A stretch of DNA of 64,000 nt. Source: Acidimicrobiales bacterium (GTDB lineage: Bacteria; Actinomycetota; Acidimicrobiia; Acidimicrobiales; Aldehydirespiratoraceae). The stretch lies in NCBI GenBank assembly GCA_022425325.1, contig JAKMFW010000100.1, forward strand, positions 64,001-128,000, in the 5' to 3' direction. Below the pieces are notes generated by a model. The model had not been told where the DNA came from. It searched no databases and worked only from the letters and a program-made list of their open reading frames with translations. This document shows, in pieces, positions 8,716 through 17,495 of the stretch (its first letter is position 1; each line of letters starts with the position of its first letter). Position numbers and translations under genes: made by a program.

Positions 8716-11151
8716 ATGTCTCGACAGCTCGAATTCGACGGCGGGTTCGCTCGCGAAGTCGTGGAGGTCCCCGTTGCCGAGGAGATGAGCGAGAGTTTCC
8801 TCGCCTACTCCCTCTCGGTCATCACGTCTCGTGCCATTCCCGATGTGCGCGACGGCCTCAAGCCGGTGCAGCGCCGCATTCTCTGGTCGATGTTGCAGAT
8901 GGGCATCCGTCCCGGCACGCCGTATCGCAAGTCGGCTCGCATCGTGGGCGACACGATGGGCCGCTACCACCCGCACGGCGATGCCGCCATCTACGACACC
9001 TTGACCCGCATGGGCCAGGACTTCTCGCGGATGGTTCCGTTCATCGATCCGCAGGGCAATTTCGGTTCGCTCGACGATCCGCCCGCTGCCGCGCGTTACA
9101 CCGAGTGCCGGCTGGCCGAGCCGGCGATGGACATGGTCCGCGAACTCGACGAGGACACGGTCGACTTCCGCACCACCTACGACGGTGAGGGCGATGAGCC
9201 GGTCGTGTTGCCGGCGGCGCTGCCCAACATTCTCGTCAACGGCACCAGCGGCATTGCGGTCGGCATGGCCACCAACATGGCCCCGCACAACCTGCGCGAG
9301 GTCGCCGATGCGATCGAGATCGTCATGACCAAGCGTCGGCCCAAGCCGACAATCGACGAACTCATGGCCGTGCTGCCCGGCCCCGACTTTCCGTCGGGCG
9401 GCATCGTCGTCGACGACGGCTTGCGCGACGCCTATGAGACGGGCCGCGGCACGTTCCGCATCCGGGCAAAAGCGCACGTGGAGCAGACCTCCCGAAATCG
9501 CCAGTCGATCATCGTCACCGAACTGCCCTACCTCGTGGGTCCGGAGCGGGTGATCGGCAAGGTTCAGGAGCTCGCCAACAGCGGCAAGCTCGTCGGTATC
9601 GAAGGCATTGCCGACCTGTCCGACATGAACGGCCTCATGATCCAGATCGATGTGAAGCCGGCCGTCAACCCACAGGCGGTGCTCCAGGAGCTGTATCGCG
9701 TCACCCCGCTCGAGGAGTCGTTCGGCATCAACAATGTGGTGCTTGTCGACGGCGTGCCCACCACGCTCGGGCTCTACGACCTGTGCCGGGCCTACATCGA
9801 GCATCGCCTTGAGGTCATCGTCCGCCGAACCCAGTTCCGACTGGAGAAGGCGCAGGATCGCCTCCACATCCTCGAGGGTCTCCTGATCGCCCTCGATGCG
9901 ATCGACGAGGTGGTCGCCATCATTCGCTCGTCGGAGAACGCCGGCGAGGCTCGCGATCGCCTCGTTGAACGTTTCGAGCTGTCGGTCATCCAGGCCACGC
10001 ACATCCTCGACATGCCGCTGCGTCGCCTCACCGCGCTCGCCAAGCTCGAGCTCGAAGACGAAGCCGCCGGCCTGCGCACCGACATCGCCGAGTACGAACG
10101 ACTGCTCGGCAGCGAGGATCGCCGTCGCAAACTCGTGCTGGAAGAGCTCGGCGAACTCGTCGACACGCACGGCCAGGATCGCCGGGCCGAGATCATCAAC
10201 GCCGACGACATTCCGGTCTTCGAGCGCCCCAAGGAGAACGACACCTCGTTCGACACCGACAACGACGAGCCATGTGTCGTCACCCTGTCGTCCTCGGGCA
10301 ACCTCGGCCGGGTCCCGACCGAGGGCGCCAAGAAGGGCGTGGCCGGCCGCCACGACCTCGTCGCGTCCGCGCTGGTCACGTCGACCGGCACCGCGATCGC
10401 TGCCGTGACCTCCGAAGGTCGGGCGTTCATCTTCCACGCCGGCGAAGCCGCCGACGCTGGTGGCCGTACCCGCGGCAACGCCGCCGCGCAGCAGCTCGGC
10501 CTGAACAAGGGCGAGGATGCACTCGCACTCGTCGGGGCGGGCGAGGAGCATCTCGTCCTCGTCACCGCCCGGGGTGTGGCGAAGCAGGTCACCGCCGACG
10601 AGGTGCTCGCAACGAAGTCCGGCAAGCCGGTGATCGGGCTCAAGGACGGCGACCGGGTGGTCGCTGCGTTCCGGCCGCCTGCCGGGGTCGATGTGATTGC
10701 CGTCGCCTCCGATGGCCAGGTTCTGCGCATGCCGCTCGACTCCATTTCGGTGCAGGGTCGAGGTGCGGGCGGTGTCGCCGGCATGAAGCTCAAGGCAGGG
10801 GCCGAGGTCGTTGGCGCCGGTCCGGTGATCGGCGACGGCGTCGTGCTCACGGTCACGTCCGACTCGGCGGCAAAGGCCACGCCGTATGAGGAATTCGAGT
10901 CCAAGGGCCGAGGCGGGCAAGGCGTGCGGGTCGCCAAGCTGGTAGCCGCCGAAACGGTCACGCTCGCGTGGTTTGGTTCGCTCGGTTCGATCGGTGGGCC
11001 CGGCGATCTTCTCGCTCAGATGGCTGATGACGAGGACCCAAAGAAGCTCGACCCCAATCCGGTGCCGTTCGACATCGCGCCCTCGAAGCGAGATCTCGTG
11101 TCCACCAAGACCGAACGTCAGGTCATGGTCCTCGGCCCCAGCCGCTGGTGA
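8716..11151 (+). CDS. parC: Type IIA DNA topoisomerase subunit A (ParC/GyrA family)
   Basis: This 811-aa breakage-reunion subunit cuts and rejoins both DNA strands. The catalytic Tyr is at about residue 128 in AARYTECRL; the motifs DGLKPVQRRIL and MGRYHPHGDAAIYD are intact. The quinolone-determining position is Ala90 rather than Ser. The C-terminal beta-pinwheel has only a degenerate GyrA-box (KGRGGQGVR), which favours a topoisomerase IV-like role over supercoiling gyrase, but this is not certain. No gyrB/parE partner is adjacent. TACGGT (8703-8708) precedes the ATG by 7 nt. Confidence 0.85.
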   Translation: MSRQLEFDGGFAREVVEVPVAEEMSESFLAYSLSVITSRAIPDVRDGLKPVQRRILWSMLQMGIRPGTPYRKSARIVGDTMGRYHPHGDAAIYDTLTRMGQDFSRMVPFIDPQGNFGSLDDPPAAARYTECRLAEPAMDMVRELDEDTVDFRTTYDGEGDEPVVLPAALPNILVNGTSGIAVGMATNMAPHNLREVADAIEIVMTKRRPKPTIDELMAVLPGPDFPSGGIVVDDGLRDAYETGRGTFRIRAKAHVEQTSRNRQSIIVTELPYLVGPERVIGKVQELANSGKLVGIEGIADLSDMNGLMIQIDVKPAVNPQAVLQELYRVTPLEESFGINNVVLVDGVPTTLGLYDLCRAYIEHRLEVIVRRTQFRLEKAQDRLHILEGLLIALDAIDEVVAIIRSSENAGEARDRLVERFELSVIQATHILDMPLRRLTALAKLELEDEAAGLRTDIAEYERLLGSEDRRRKLVLEELGELVDTHGQDRRAEIINADDIPVFERPKENDTSFDTDNDEPCVVTLSSSGNLGRVPTEGAKKGVAGRHDLVASALVTSTGTAIAAVTSEGRAFIFHAGEAADAGGRTRGNAAAQQLGLNKGEDALALVGAGEEHLVLVTARGVAKQVTADEVLATKSGKPVIGLKDGDRVVAAFRPPAGVDVIAVASDGQVLRMPLDSISVQGRGAGGVAGMKLKAGAEVVGAGPVIGDGVVLTVTSDSAAKATPYEEFESKGRGGQGVRVAKLVAAETVTLAWFGSLGSIGGPGDLLAQMADDEDPKKLDPNPVPFDIAPSKRDLVSTKTERQVMVLGPSRW

Positions 11152-11240
11152 CACCGTGAAGCCGTTCGACATCCAGCGGGGCTGATCCCGCCGGGCGCTT
11201 CGGGTGGTGTCGGCGGCGGGAGCGAGGGATACTCCCGGCC

Positions 11241-12308
11241 ATGCGTACGGAACTCGATCCCGGTCAGTTGGGGCTCACGGTCCTGAGCCTCTACAAGCTC
11301 AAGGAGGGCGAGGTCGCCAGTGCGGTGCTGCACGTCGGTCACAAACTCGGTCTCTTCACTGCGCTCGACGAGGCCGGGCCGACGACCTCAGTCGCCTTCG
11401 CCGAGACGACGGGTCTCCACGAGCGCTGGCTTCGAGAGTTTCTGTTCCTTCTCAGCGCACTCGACCTCGCTCAACATGACGACGGCGAGTTCATGCTGAC
11501 GCCCGAGGCCTCCGTGGTGCTGGCCCAACCCGATCATCCGAACTATCAGGCGGGTGTCTTCGGGCCGCCCATCACCCAGCACGAGATCGACCGCACGATC
11601 GAGGCGTTCTCCAGCGGCATCGGCATGACCTGGGACGAACACGGGGCCGAGACCTGTCACTTCCAGGCTGCGATGGGCGCAGGCGGGCAAAAGGCCTATC
11701 TCGTCCCGGTCATTCTGGACTCGATCGACGCCATGACCGAACGCCTCCGGGCCGGGGCAACCGTTGTCGACATCGGGTGCGGCGCCGGCGTCGCCGCCAC
11801 GACGGTTGCGCAGGCGTTTCCGAACTCCACCGTGATCGGGATGGATCCCTCGAGCCACGCGATCGCTTCCGCATCCGCTCGCGCCGCCGAAGCGGGCCTC
11901 GACAATCTGTCGTTCCGGCAGGGCACCTTCGACGACCTCGGCGAGTTCGCCGACCTCGACCTGCTCCTCACGCTCGACGTCATCCATGACCTTCCCCGTC
12001 CTGGTGCGGCGGTGCGGTCGGCGCGTGAGTGTCTCGCCGACGACGGTGTCTGGATGGTCGCCGACATCCGCGCACGCGGCGGCCTCGAGGACAACCGGGC
12101 CATCCCCGTCCTGCCACTGATGTACGGCATGTCGATCCTGTACTGCATGTCGTCGGCCATGTCGGAGCCCGGCGGTGCGGGGTTCGGCACACTCGGGCTG
12201 ACCACCGGCGTGTTCGAGGAGATGACCCAGGCCGCCGGCTTTACCGGGTTCGCCAGTCGAGAGTTCGATGTCGACGCGATGAACCGGTATTACGAGGTGC
12301 GGCCCTGA
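11241..12308 (+). CDS. SAM-dependent methyltransferase with N-terminal winged-helix domain
   Basis: The 355-aa protein has an N-terminal winged-helix-like dimerisation region (about residues 20-95, with HKLGLFTALDE) and a Rossmann methyltransferase domain. Motif I is VVDIGCGAGVAAT and a following acidic residue (VIGMDPS) would bind the SAM ribose. This layout resembles class I small-molecule O- or C-methyltransferases. The substrate is unknown. GATACT (11228-11233) lies 7 nt before the ATG. Its 3' end overlaps the convergent helicase gene by 19 nt. Confidence 0.85.
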   Translation: MRTELDPGQLGLTVLSLYKLKEGEVASAVLHVGHKLGLFTALDEAGPTTSVAFAETTGLHERWLREFLFLLSALDLAQHDDGEFMLTPEASVVLAQPDHPNYQAGVFGPPITQHEIDRTIEAFSSGIGMTWDEHGAETCHFQAAMGAGGQKAYLVPVILDSIDAMTERLRAGATVVDIGCGAGVAATTVAQAFPNSTVIGMDPSSHAIASASARAAEAGLDNLSFRQGTFDDLGEFADLDLLLTLDVIHDLPRPGAAVRSARECLADDGVWMVADIRARGGLEDNRAIPVLPLMYGMSILYCMSSAMSEPGGAGFGTLGLTTGVFEEMTQAAGFTGFASREFDVDAMNRYYEVRP

Positions 12309-13852
12309 CCGCGGCGGCGCTGGCCACCCTGGCCCCCCTTGCCTTGCGCGGGTCGACCACCTGAACGCTTCTGGGGTGGCCGCCCACCACTCGCCTTCGG
12401 GCCACCCTGCTTGGGGCCTCGGTTCGGGCCACTGCGCTTCTTCGTGGCCCTCTTGCCAGCGTTCGGCCCTGGGCCCTTGCCGCCCTTGCGATGGGGTTCG
12501 CGGCTGCCTTCACCCGACTCGTCGCGATGCTGGCCACCCTGGTTCCCCCGATTGGGTTTGCGCTTCTTGGCCTTGGCGCCGGGCTTGGCGCCCCGCTTCC
12601 GAGCCTGGCCGTCGGACCTGCGGGGACGGTCATCGCGCACGCGTTCGCGATCGGCTGGTGCGGTGCGTTCCTGGATCGGCGCCATGTCGGTGGCCGTCTG
12701 CTCATGGGGGAGTGGCGCGCCGTCGATGTCGGGCGGCGGAGTGATCTCCTGCGGTAGTTCGAGTCGCCGCTTCATCCTCTGGACGTCCTTGACCTGGCCG
12801 GGATCCACGAAGGACACGACCGTGCCGCGAGCGCCTGCTCGGGCCGTCCGGCCGGAACGGTGGACGTAAGCGGAGTCCTCATCGACCGGATCGAAGTGCA
12901 CGACACACTCGACTGCATCGACATGGATGCCTCGGGCAGCGACATCGGTGGCGACCAGGGCCGCCGCCTTGCCCCGGGTGAAGTCGTCGAGGGCTCGCTG
13001 TCGCTGATTTTGTGAGCGGTTGCCATGGATCGGCACCGCCGGCACGCCGGCCCGGGTGAGTTGGCGGGCAGCGCGGTCGGCGCCATGACGAGTTCGGGTG
13101 AACACGATCGTGCGACCGAAGGTGGCGATGACCGATGCGCAGAGCGGAATGCGTTCCGGCCGGGGAAGCTTCCAGAAGTAGTGGGTCATCTTGTCGAGAT
13201 CGGGGGTGGCTTCACCGACCTCGTGACGCACGGGATCGGACTGGTACGCCTTCGTGAGTTTGGCGACCTCGCCGTCGAGCGTCGCCGAATACAGCACGGT
13301 TTGTGGGTTGTCGCCGGCCTGATCGAGCAGTCGCTTCACCGCCGGCATGAATCCCATGTCGGCCATGCGGTCCGCCTCGTCGATGACGACGTATTCGACC
13401 TCGGCGAGCGACACGACCCGTTGCTGGATCAGATCCTCGAGTCGGCCGGGCGTTGCGACGAGCACGTCGACGCCGCTGGAGAGTCGGTTGATCTGGGGCT
13501 GAAGGCCGACGCCGCCGTAGACGGCGAGTCCGTGGCGCTCGACAGCGGCGAGCATCGGCGCAAGTTCGTCATGGATCTGGCCGGCGAGTTCGCGGGTTGG
13601 TGCAAGAATCAGGACTCGGGGGCGTTTCTTGCGGGCCGGGCCGCGTTCGAGCGCCATCGCGACTGCAGGAATGCCGAACGCCAGCGTCTTTCCCGATCCG
13701 GTCGGGGCCCGACCGATGACGTCGCGACCGTCCACCAGATCGGGGATGGTCTCGGCCTGGATGGCGAACGGCTGCGTGATTCCGGAGGCGCTCAGCGCCT
13801 CGACGATGGCCGCCGGGACACCGAGCTCGGCGAACGTTGTCGGGCGGGGCAC
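12290..13852 (-). CDS. DEAD-box RNA helicase, RhlE-like, with basic C-terminal tail
   Basis: A 520-aa ATP-dependent RNA helicase. The Q motif (ITQPFAIQAETIP), Walker A (APTGSGKT), DEAD (VIDEADRMADMGF), SAT (SATLDG) and HRSGRTARAG motif VI are all present. About 140 C-terminal residues are a low-complexity Lys/Arg/Gly/Pro tail, typical of RNA-binding extensions. I chose GTG at 13852 because TACGGT at 13864-13859 is 6 nt upstream and the protein then begins just before the Q motif. The stop lies inside the convergent methyltransferase gene. Confidence 0.93.
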   Translation of the reverse strand: MPRPTTFAELGVPAAIVEALSASGITQPFAIQAETIPDLVDGRDVIGRAPTGSGKTLAFGIPAVAMALERGPARKKRPRVLILAPTRELAGQIHDELAPMLAAVERHGLAVYGGVGLQPQINRLSSGVDVLVATPGRLEDLIQQRVVSLAEVEYVVIDEADRMADMGFMPAVKRLLDQAGDNPQTVLYSATLDGEVAKLTKAYQSDPVRHEVGEATPDLDKMTHYFWKLPRPERIPLCASVIATFGRTIVFTRTRHGADRAARQLTRAGVPAVPIHGNRSQNQRQRALDDFTRGKAAALVATDVAARGIHVDAVECVVHFDPVDEDSAYVHRSGRTARAGARGTVVSFVDPGQVKDVQRMKRRLELPQEITPPPDIDGAPLPHEQTATDMAPIQERTAPADRERVRDDRPRRSDGQARKRGAKPGAKAKKRKPNRGNQGGQHRDESGEGSREPHRKGGKGPGPNAGKRATKKRSGPNRGPKQGGPKASGGRPPQKRSGGRPAQGKGGQGGQRRRGQGRTS

Positions 13853-13916
13853 CCACCTACCGTACCGGCTGGCTCGGTGGGTGCCGCTGACACCCACCGT
13901 GGTGGTGGCCGCCAGG

Positions 13917-14324
13917 TCAGTCCTCGGCGGTGTCTCGGTCGAGACGCATGGCGGCACTGTTCATGCAGTAGCGCTCACCGGTCGGCGCCGGGCCGTCGGG
14001 GAACCGGTGACCGAGGTGGGCGCCGCAGTTGGCGCAGACGGCCTCTTCACGGATCATGCCGTGGCTGGTGTCGGTGCGGATCTCGACGACGTCAGGGCCG
14101 ACGGCTTCGAAGAACGACGGCCAGCCTGAGCCGGACTCGTACTTGGTGTCGCTGGAGAAGAGCGCGGTGTCGCAGACGACACACCGGTAGGTGCCGTCGT
14201 CGTGGCAGTCCCAGTACTCGCCGGTGAAGGCTCGTTCGGTACCCGCTTGCTGGGTGACGGCGTACTGCTCGGGGGTCAGACGCTCGCGGAGCTCGGCGTC
14301 GGTGTAGCTGCTGGTCTCAGCCAT
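13917..14324 (-). CDS. msrB: Peptide-methionine (R)-S-oxide reductase
   Basis: MsrB (135 aa) repairs the R-epimer of methionine sulfoxide in oxidised proteins. The catalytic Cys is residue 120 in GERYCMNSAAM. Two zinc-binding CxxC pairs are at 48-51 and 97-100, and the SGSGWPSF signature is near 64-71. No second recycling cysteine is obvious, so thioredoxin would act directly or through an unusual residue. AGGAGG lies upstream of the ATG, so this gene, unlike many neighbours, has a normal ribosome-binding site. It is divergent from recA. Confidence 0.95.
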   Translation of the reverse strand: MAETSSYTDAELRERLTPEQYAVTQQAGTERAFTGEYWDCHDDGTYRCVVCDTALFSSDTKYESGSGWPSFFEAVGPDVVEIRTDTSHGMIREEAVCANCGAHLGHRFPDGPAPTGERYCMNSAAMRLDRDTAED

Positions 14325-14476
14325 GGGGGCCTCCTGGCGTCTTTAGTGCGTGGCGTCCGGCAAGTTTCGCATCAACGGACCCGCAAGCGGAAACGCAGGA
14401 GGGCCCGGTTCTGATCTCGTTTTTGCGGAAAACCCGGCTGGGTGACGCGTTCTCGTGATTTCCTTGCGTTCGGTCC

Positions 14477-14505
14477 TTGACCGAACAGCTGTTCGCAATT
14501 ACGTT
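14477..14505 (+). promoter_or_regulatory. recA promoter with LexA box in the spacer
   Basis: TTGACC (14477-14482) and TACGTT (14500-14505) are separated by exactly 17 nt, a good sigma-70-type pair. The spacer contains GAACAGCTGTTC (14483-14494), a perfect GAAC-N4-GTTC LexA operator. LexA bound here would block polymerase directly. The transcript would start near 14512, giving a leader of about 112 nt before recA. Confidence 0.85.
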
Positions 14506-14526
14506 GCTGTCATTCGTTCCCACTGG

Positions 14527-14547
14527 TCCGGGCGTGTCACACCCCCT
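14527..14547 (+). repeat. 21-nt leader motif shared with the LysM gene
   Basis: A 21-nt element around GTGTCACACCCCCT in the recA leader is repeated with 20 of 21 identities at 25346-25366, upstream of the SOS LysM gene. It includes an inverted repeat (GGGCGTG, one T, CACACCC, one mismatch). It lies downstream of the recA start site, so it may act in RNA or as a DNA operator. Role unknown. Confidence 0.6.
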
Positions 14548-14623
14548 CCGTAGGTTCGACCCCACACCCCCCAAGGCAACCAACGCCCGGTTCAGCCGGG
14601 CAGCACACAGCAGAGGAAAAACG

Positions 14624-15703
14624 ATGGTGGATCGAGACAAGGCGCTGGACATGGCGCTCGGCCAGATTGAGAAGCAGTTCGGCAAGGGCTCCGTCATGAA
14701 GATGGGCGACAAGACGACGATGGCCATCGAGTCGGTGCCCACCGGCGCCCTGGCCCTCGACCTTGCGCTCGGTATCGGTGGCCTGCCGCGAGGCCGGGTC
14801 ACCGAGATCTACGGCCCGGAATCCTCGGGCAAGACCACCCTCGCTACCCATGTTGTGGCCGAGGCGCAGCGCAATGGCGGCACCTGTGCCTACATCGATG
14901 CCGAGCACGCCATGGATCCGGTCTATGCCAAGGCCATCGGTGTCGACATCGATGAACTGCTGATCTCGCAGCCCGACACCGGCGAACAGGCGCTCGAGAT
15001 TGCCGACATGCTCATCCGCTCCGGTGCGCTCGACGTCGTCGTGATCGACTCGGTGGCGGCGCTCACGCCCCGCGCCGAGATTGAAGGTGAGATGGGCGAC
15101 ACCCACGTCGGTCTTCAGGCTCGACTTATGTCGCAGGCGTTGCGCAAGCTCACCGGCAACCTCAACAAGTCCAAGACGATCTGCATCTTCATCAACCAGC
15201 TGCGCGAGAAGATCGGTGTCATGTTCGGCTCGCCCGAAACCACGCCAGGCGGCCGTGCGCTGAAGTTCTACTCGTCGGTGCGTCTCGACATCCGCCGTAT
15301 CGAGTCGATCAAGGACGGCGTCGAGGTCGTGGGCAACCGCACCCGGGTGAAGGTCGTGAAGAACAAGGTCAGCCCGCCGTTCAAGCAGGCCGAGTTCGAC
15401 ATCATGTACGGCACCGGTATCTCCCGTGAGGGTTCTGTCCTCGACCTTGCCGTCGAAGAAGCGATCGTGAAGAAGTCGGGTGCCTGGTACACCTACGACG
15501 GCGAGCAACTCGGCCAGGGCCGAGAGAACGCCAAGAAGTACCTCACGGAGAATCCCGAGGTCATGGTCGAGATCTCCGACCGTGTCTGGAAGGCGGTCAT
15601 GCCCGACGAGGAAGAGGCGACCGATGTCACCGATGTCACCGACGTCGATGAGGACGAAGAGTTTTCCGACGCCGACGGCATGCCGATCGCTCTCGACGAC
15701 TAG
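14624..15703 (+). CDS. recA: Recombinase A
   Basis: RecA (359 aa) forms filaments on single-stranded DNA, drives strand exchange and activates LexA self-cleavage. Walker A is GPESSGKTT, the DNA-binding loop includes [23 protein letters not shown]-type sequence, and the [13 protein letters not shown] signature is present. There is no intein. The C-terminus is a very acidic tail with a [10 protein letters not shown] repeat. ATG at 14624 is chosen because the family N-terminus ([20 protein letters not shown]) follows directly and AGAGGA precedes it. Expression is under LexA control through the upstream operator; a terminator follows. Confidence 0.98.
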   Translation: MVDRDKALDMALGQIEKQFGKGSVMKMGDKTTMAIESVPTGALALDLALGIGGLPRGRVTEIYGPESSGKTTLATHVVAEAQRNGGTCAYIDAEHAMDPVYAKAIGVDIDELLISQPDTGEQALEIADMLIRSGALDVVVIDSVAALTPRAEIEGEMGDTHVGLQARLMSQALRKLTGNLNKSKTICIFINQLREKIGVMFGSPETTPGGRALKFYSSVRLDIRRIESIKDGVEVVGNRTRVKVVKNKVSPPFKQAEFDIMYGTGISREGSVLDLAVEEAIVKKSGAWYTYDGEQLGQGRENAKKYLTENPEVMVEISDRVWKAVMPDEEEATDVTDVTDVDEDEEFSDADGMPIALDD

Positions 15704-15860
15704 CCGAGCTGCGACCCCATGGCCGGCTCGAGCTGGCCGACCGATCACACGAAGGTTACCAACGACCCACCTTCGTCTCCCCGCCCGAGCGTGACGCACG
15801 GTGCTGTCCGGATCCTTCCCCGATGCCGGCGGCGCCAGTCGGCGAGCGCTTGGGCGTGAG

Positions 15861-15899
15861 AGCGGGCCACTCCTCTCGGGGTGGTCCGCTTCAGGTTTT
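15861..15899 (+). terminator. Intrinsic terminator after recA
   Basis: A 13-bp stem with two G-T pairs (AGCGGGCCACTCC with GGGGTGGTCCGCT), loop TCTC, followed by TCAGG and TTTT at 15896-15899. It closes the recA transcript before the miaB promoter region. Confidence 0.75.
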
Positions 15900-15919
15900 C
15901 CGGTGGCAGGTCGGCCGGT

Positions 15920-15962
15920 GGTTACCGACCGCACCACGGCCTGCGCGCTGCGGTCGGTAACC
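15920..15962 (+). promoter_or_regulatory. 13-bp inverted repeat over the miaB promoter
   Basis: Perfect arms GGTTACCGACCGC (15920-15932) and GCGGTCGGTAACC (15950-15962) are separated by 17 nt. The right arm contains most of TAACCT (15958-15963), the probable -10 box 7 nt before the miaB GTG. Since the transcript would start at or near the GTG, the repeat lies in untranscribed DNA. It is best read as an operator for an unknown dimeric regulator. Confidence 0.5.
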
Positions 15963-15970
15963 TCTGAGGC

Positions 15971-17491
15971 GTGACCGATCAGGTGAACGACACCGCTGTG
16001 AGCCGTCAAGGCAAGTCCTACGTCGTCAAGACGTATGGCTGTCAGATGAACGAGCACGACTCCGAGCGGATCTCCGGCCTACTCGAGGCCGACGGGATGA
16101 ACCGCGTCGACGACGTCGCCGATGCCGACGTGATCGTCCTCAACACCTGCTGCATCCGTGAGAATGCCGACAACAAGCTCTACGGGGCCCTCGGTCACCT
16201 CAAGGTGCTGAAAGAACAGAACCCCGACGTGCAGATCGCCGTCGGCGGCTGTCTCGCCCAAAAAGACCGCGACACGATCATGGATCGTGCGGGCCATGTC
16301 GACGTCGTGTTCGGCACACACAACGTGCACCGAGCGCTCGAACTCCTCGACCACGCCCAAGAGCACGGCCCGATCGTCGAGATCCTCGAGGCAACCGCCC
16401 GAGACGATCAGGAGGCCTTCCCGTCGGCATTGCCGGCCCGGCGAGAGGTCGACCACGCCGGTTGGCTCACGATTCAGATCGGCTGCGACAACACCTGCGC
16501 GTTCTGCATCGTGCCCGCCGTTCGCGGCCCCGAGATCTCTCGTCCCTTCGGAGAACTTGTTGACGAAGCACGTGATCTCGCCGCCGACGGCGTCAGCGAG
16601 ATCACACTCCTCGGTCAGAACGTCAACAGCTACGGCCGCGACCTCGCGCTCGCCCGCCGGGCTCTCGATAGCAGTGAGGGCGACGCCGATGAGGGCGATG
16701 CGTTCTGGTGTGGTGATCGTTGGGCAACCGACCGTCGCGCCCGTCCCTTGTTCGGTGACCTGCTCCGCGATATCGGAGCAATCGAGGGAGTGCACCGGAT
16801 CCGCTACACCTCGCCGCACCCCAAGGACATGCGCACCGAGACCTTTGAGGCCATGGCCGAGACGCCCGAGGTCTGTGAACACCTGCACTTCCCACTGCAG
16901 GCCGGATCCGACCGCGTCCTCAAGCTGATGCATCGGGGCTACACGAGCGAGCGCTTCCTCGAAAAGCTCGCAGAGGCCCGGGCGACCATTCCCGGCCTGG
17001 CCGTGTCCACCGACATCATCGTCGGGTTCCCCGGCGAGACCGACGACGACTTCGAGCGCACCCTCGAGGTGGCGGCCGCAGCCGAGTTCGCAAGCGCCTT
17101 CACCTTCGTGTTCTCCCCCCGCCCGGGCACCGAAGCAGCCGAACTGCTCGACCACCAGCCCGAGCTCGCGGTGCCGCACGAGGTCGCCGTCGAACGCTAC
17201 GAGCGCCTGCGAACGGTGATCGAGCGCTCCAGCCTGAAGGCCAACCAAAGCCGAGTCGGTGTGGTCGAGGAAGTGACGGTCGAGGGGCCGAGCAAGAAGG
17301 ATCCGTCGGTACTCACCGGCCGGACCCGCCGCAACACCCTCATTCATTTTCCGAGTCCGTCACCGATCAAGCCCGGCACCTACGCCACCGTTCGTGTGCT
17401 CGACGCGAAGACGAATCATCTGCTGGGCGAGCTCGTCGAGATCACGATTCCGGCCCGTCACCGCACCCGGATCCCGGTCGTCTCGGGCTGA
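15971..17491 (+). CDS. miaB: tRNA-2-methylthio-N6-dimethylallyladenosine synthase
   Basis: MiaB is a radical-SAM enzyme that adds a methylthio group to i6A37 in tRNAs reading UNN codons. The N-terminal MTTase domain (YVVKTYGCQMNEHDSERI, NTCCIREN) supplies cysteines for the second Fe-S cluster. The radical-SAM CxxxCxxC is CDNTCAFC. A C-terminal TRAM-like domain follows. At 506 aa it is longer than usual because of an insert near residues 220-260 with GDADEGDAFWCGDRW. The GTG start is 7 nt after TAACCT. Its partner gene miaA lies two genes downstream. Confidence 0.95.
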   Translation: MTDQVNDTAVSRQGKSYVVKTYGCQMNEHDSERISGLLEADGMNRVDDVADADVIVLNTCCIRENADNKLYGALGHLKVLKEQNPDVQIAVGGCLAQKDRDTIMDRAGHVDVVFGTHNVHRALELLDHAQEHGPIVEILEATARDDQEAFPSALPARREVDHAGWLTIQIGCDNTCAFCIVPAVRGPEISRPFGELVDEARDLAADGVSEITLLGQNVNSYGRDLALARRALDSSEGDADEGDAFWCGDRWATDRRARPLFGDLLRDIGAIEGVHRIRYTSPHPKDMRTETFEAMAETPEVCEHLHFPLQAGSDRVLKLMHRGYTSERFLEKLAEARATIPGLAVSTDIIVGFPGETDDDFERTLEVAAAAEFASAFTFVFSPRPGTEAAELLDHQPELAVPHEVAVERYERLRTVIERSSLKANQSRVGVVEEVTVEGPSKKDPSVLTGRTRRNTLIHFPSPSPIKPGTYATVRVLDAKTNHLLGELVEITIPARHRTRIPVVSG

Positions 17492-17495
17492 GCCG

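Noticed and set aside
8689-11172. Long open frame on the minus strand opposite the topoisomerase gene
   Set aside because: High-GC antisense shadow: no family motif, Arg/His-rich composition, and the opposite strand encodes a clear ParC/GyrA protein.
15620-15655. Short direct repeat (ACCGATGTC units) near the recA end
   Set aside because: It encodes the [10 protein letters not shown] part of the acidic RecA tail and is explained by coding.
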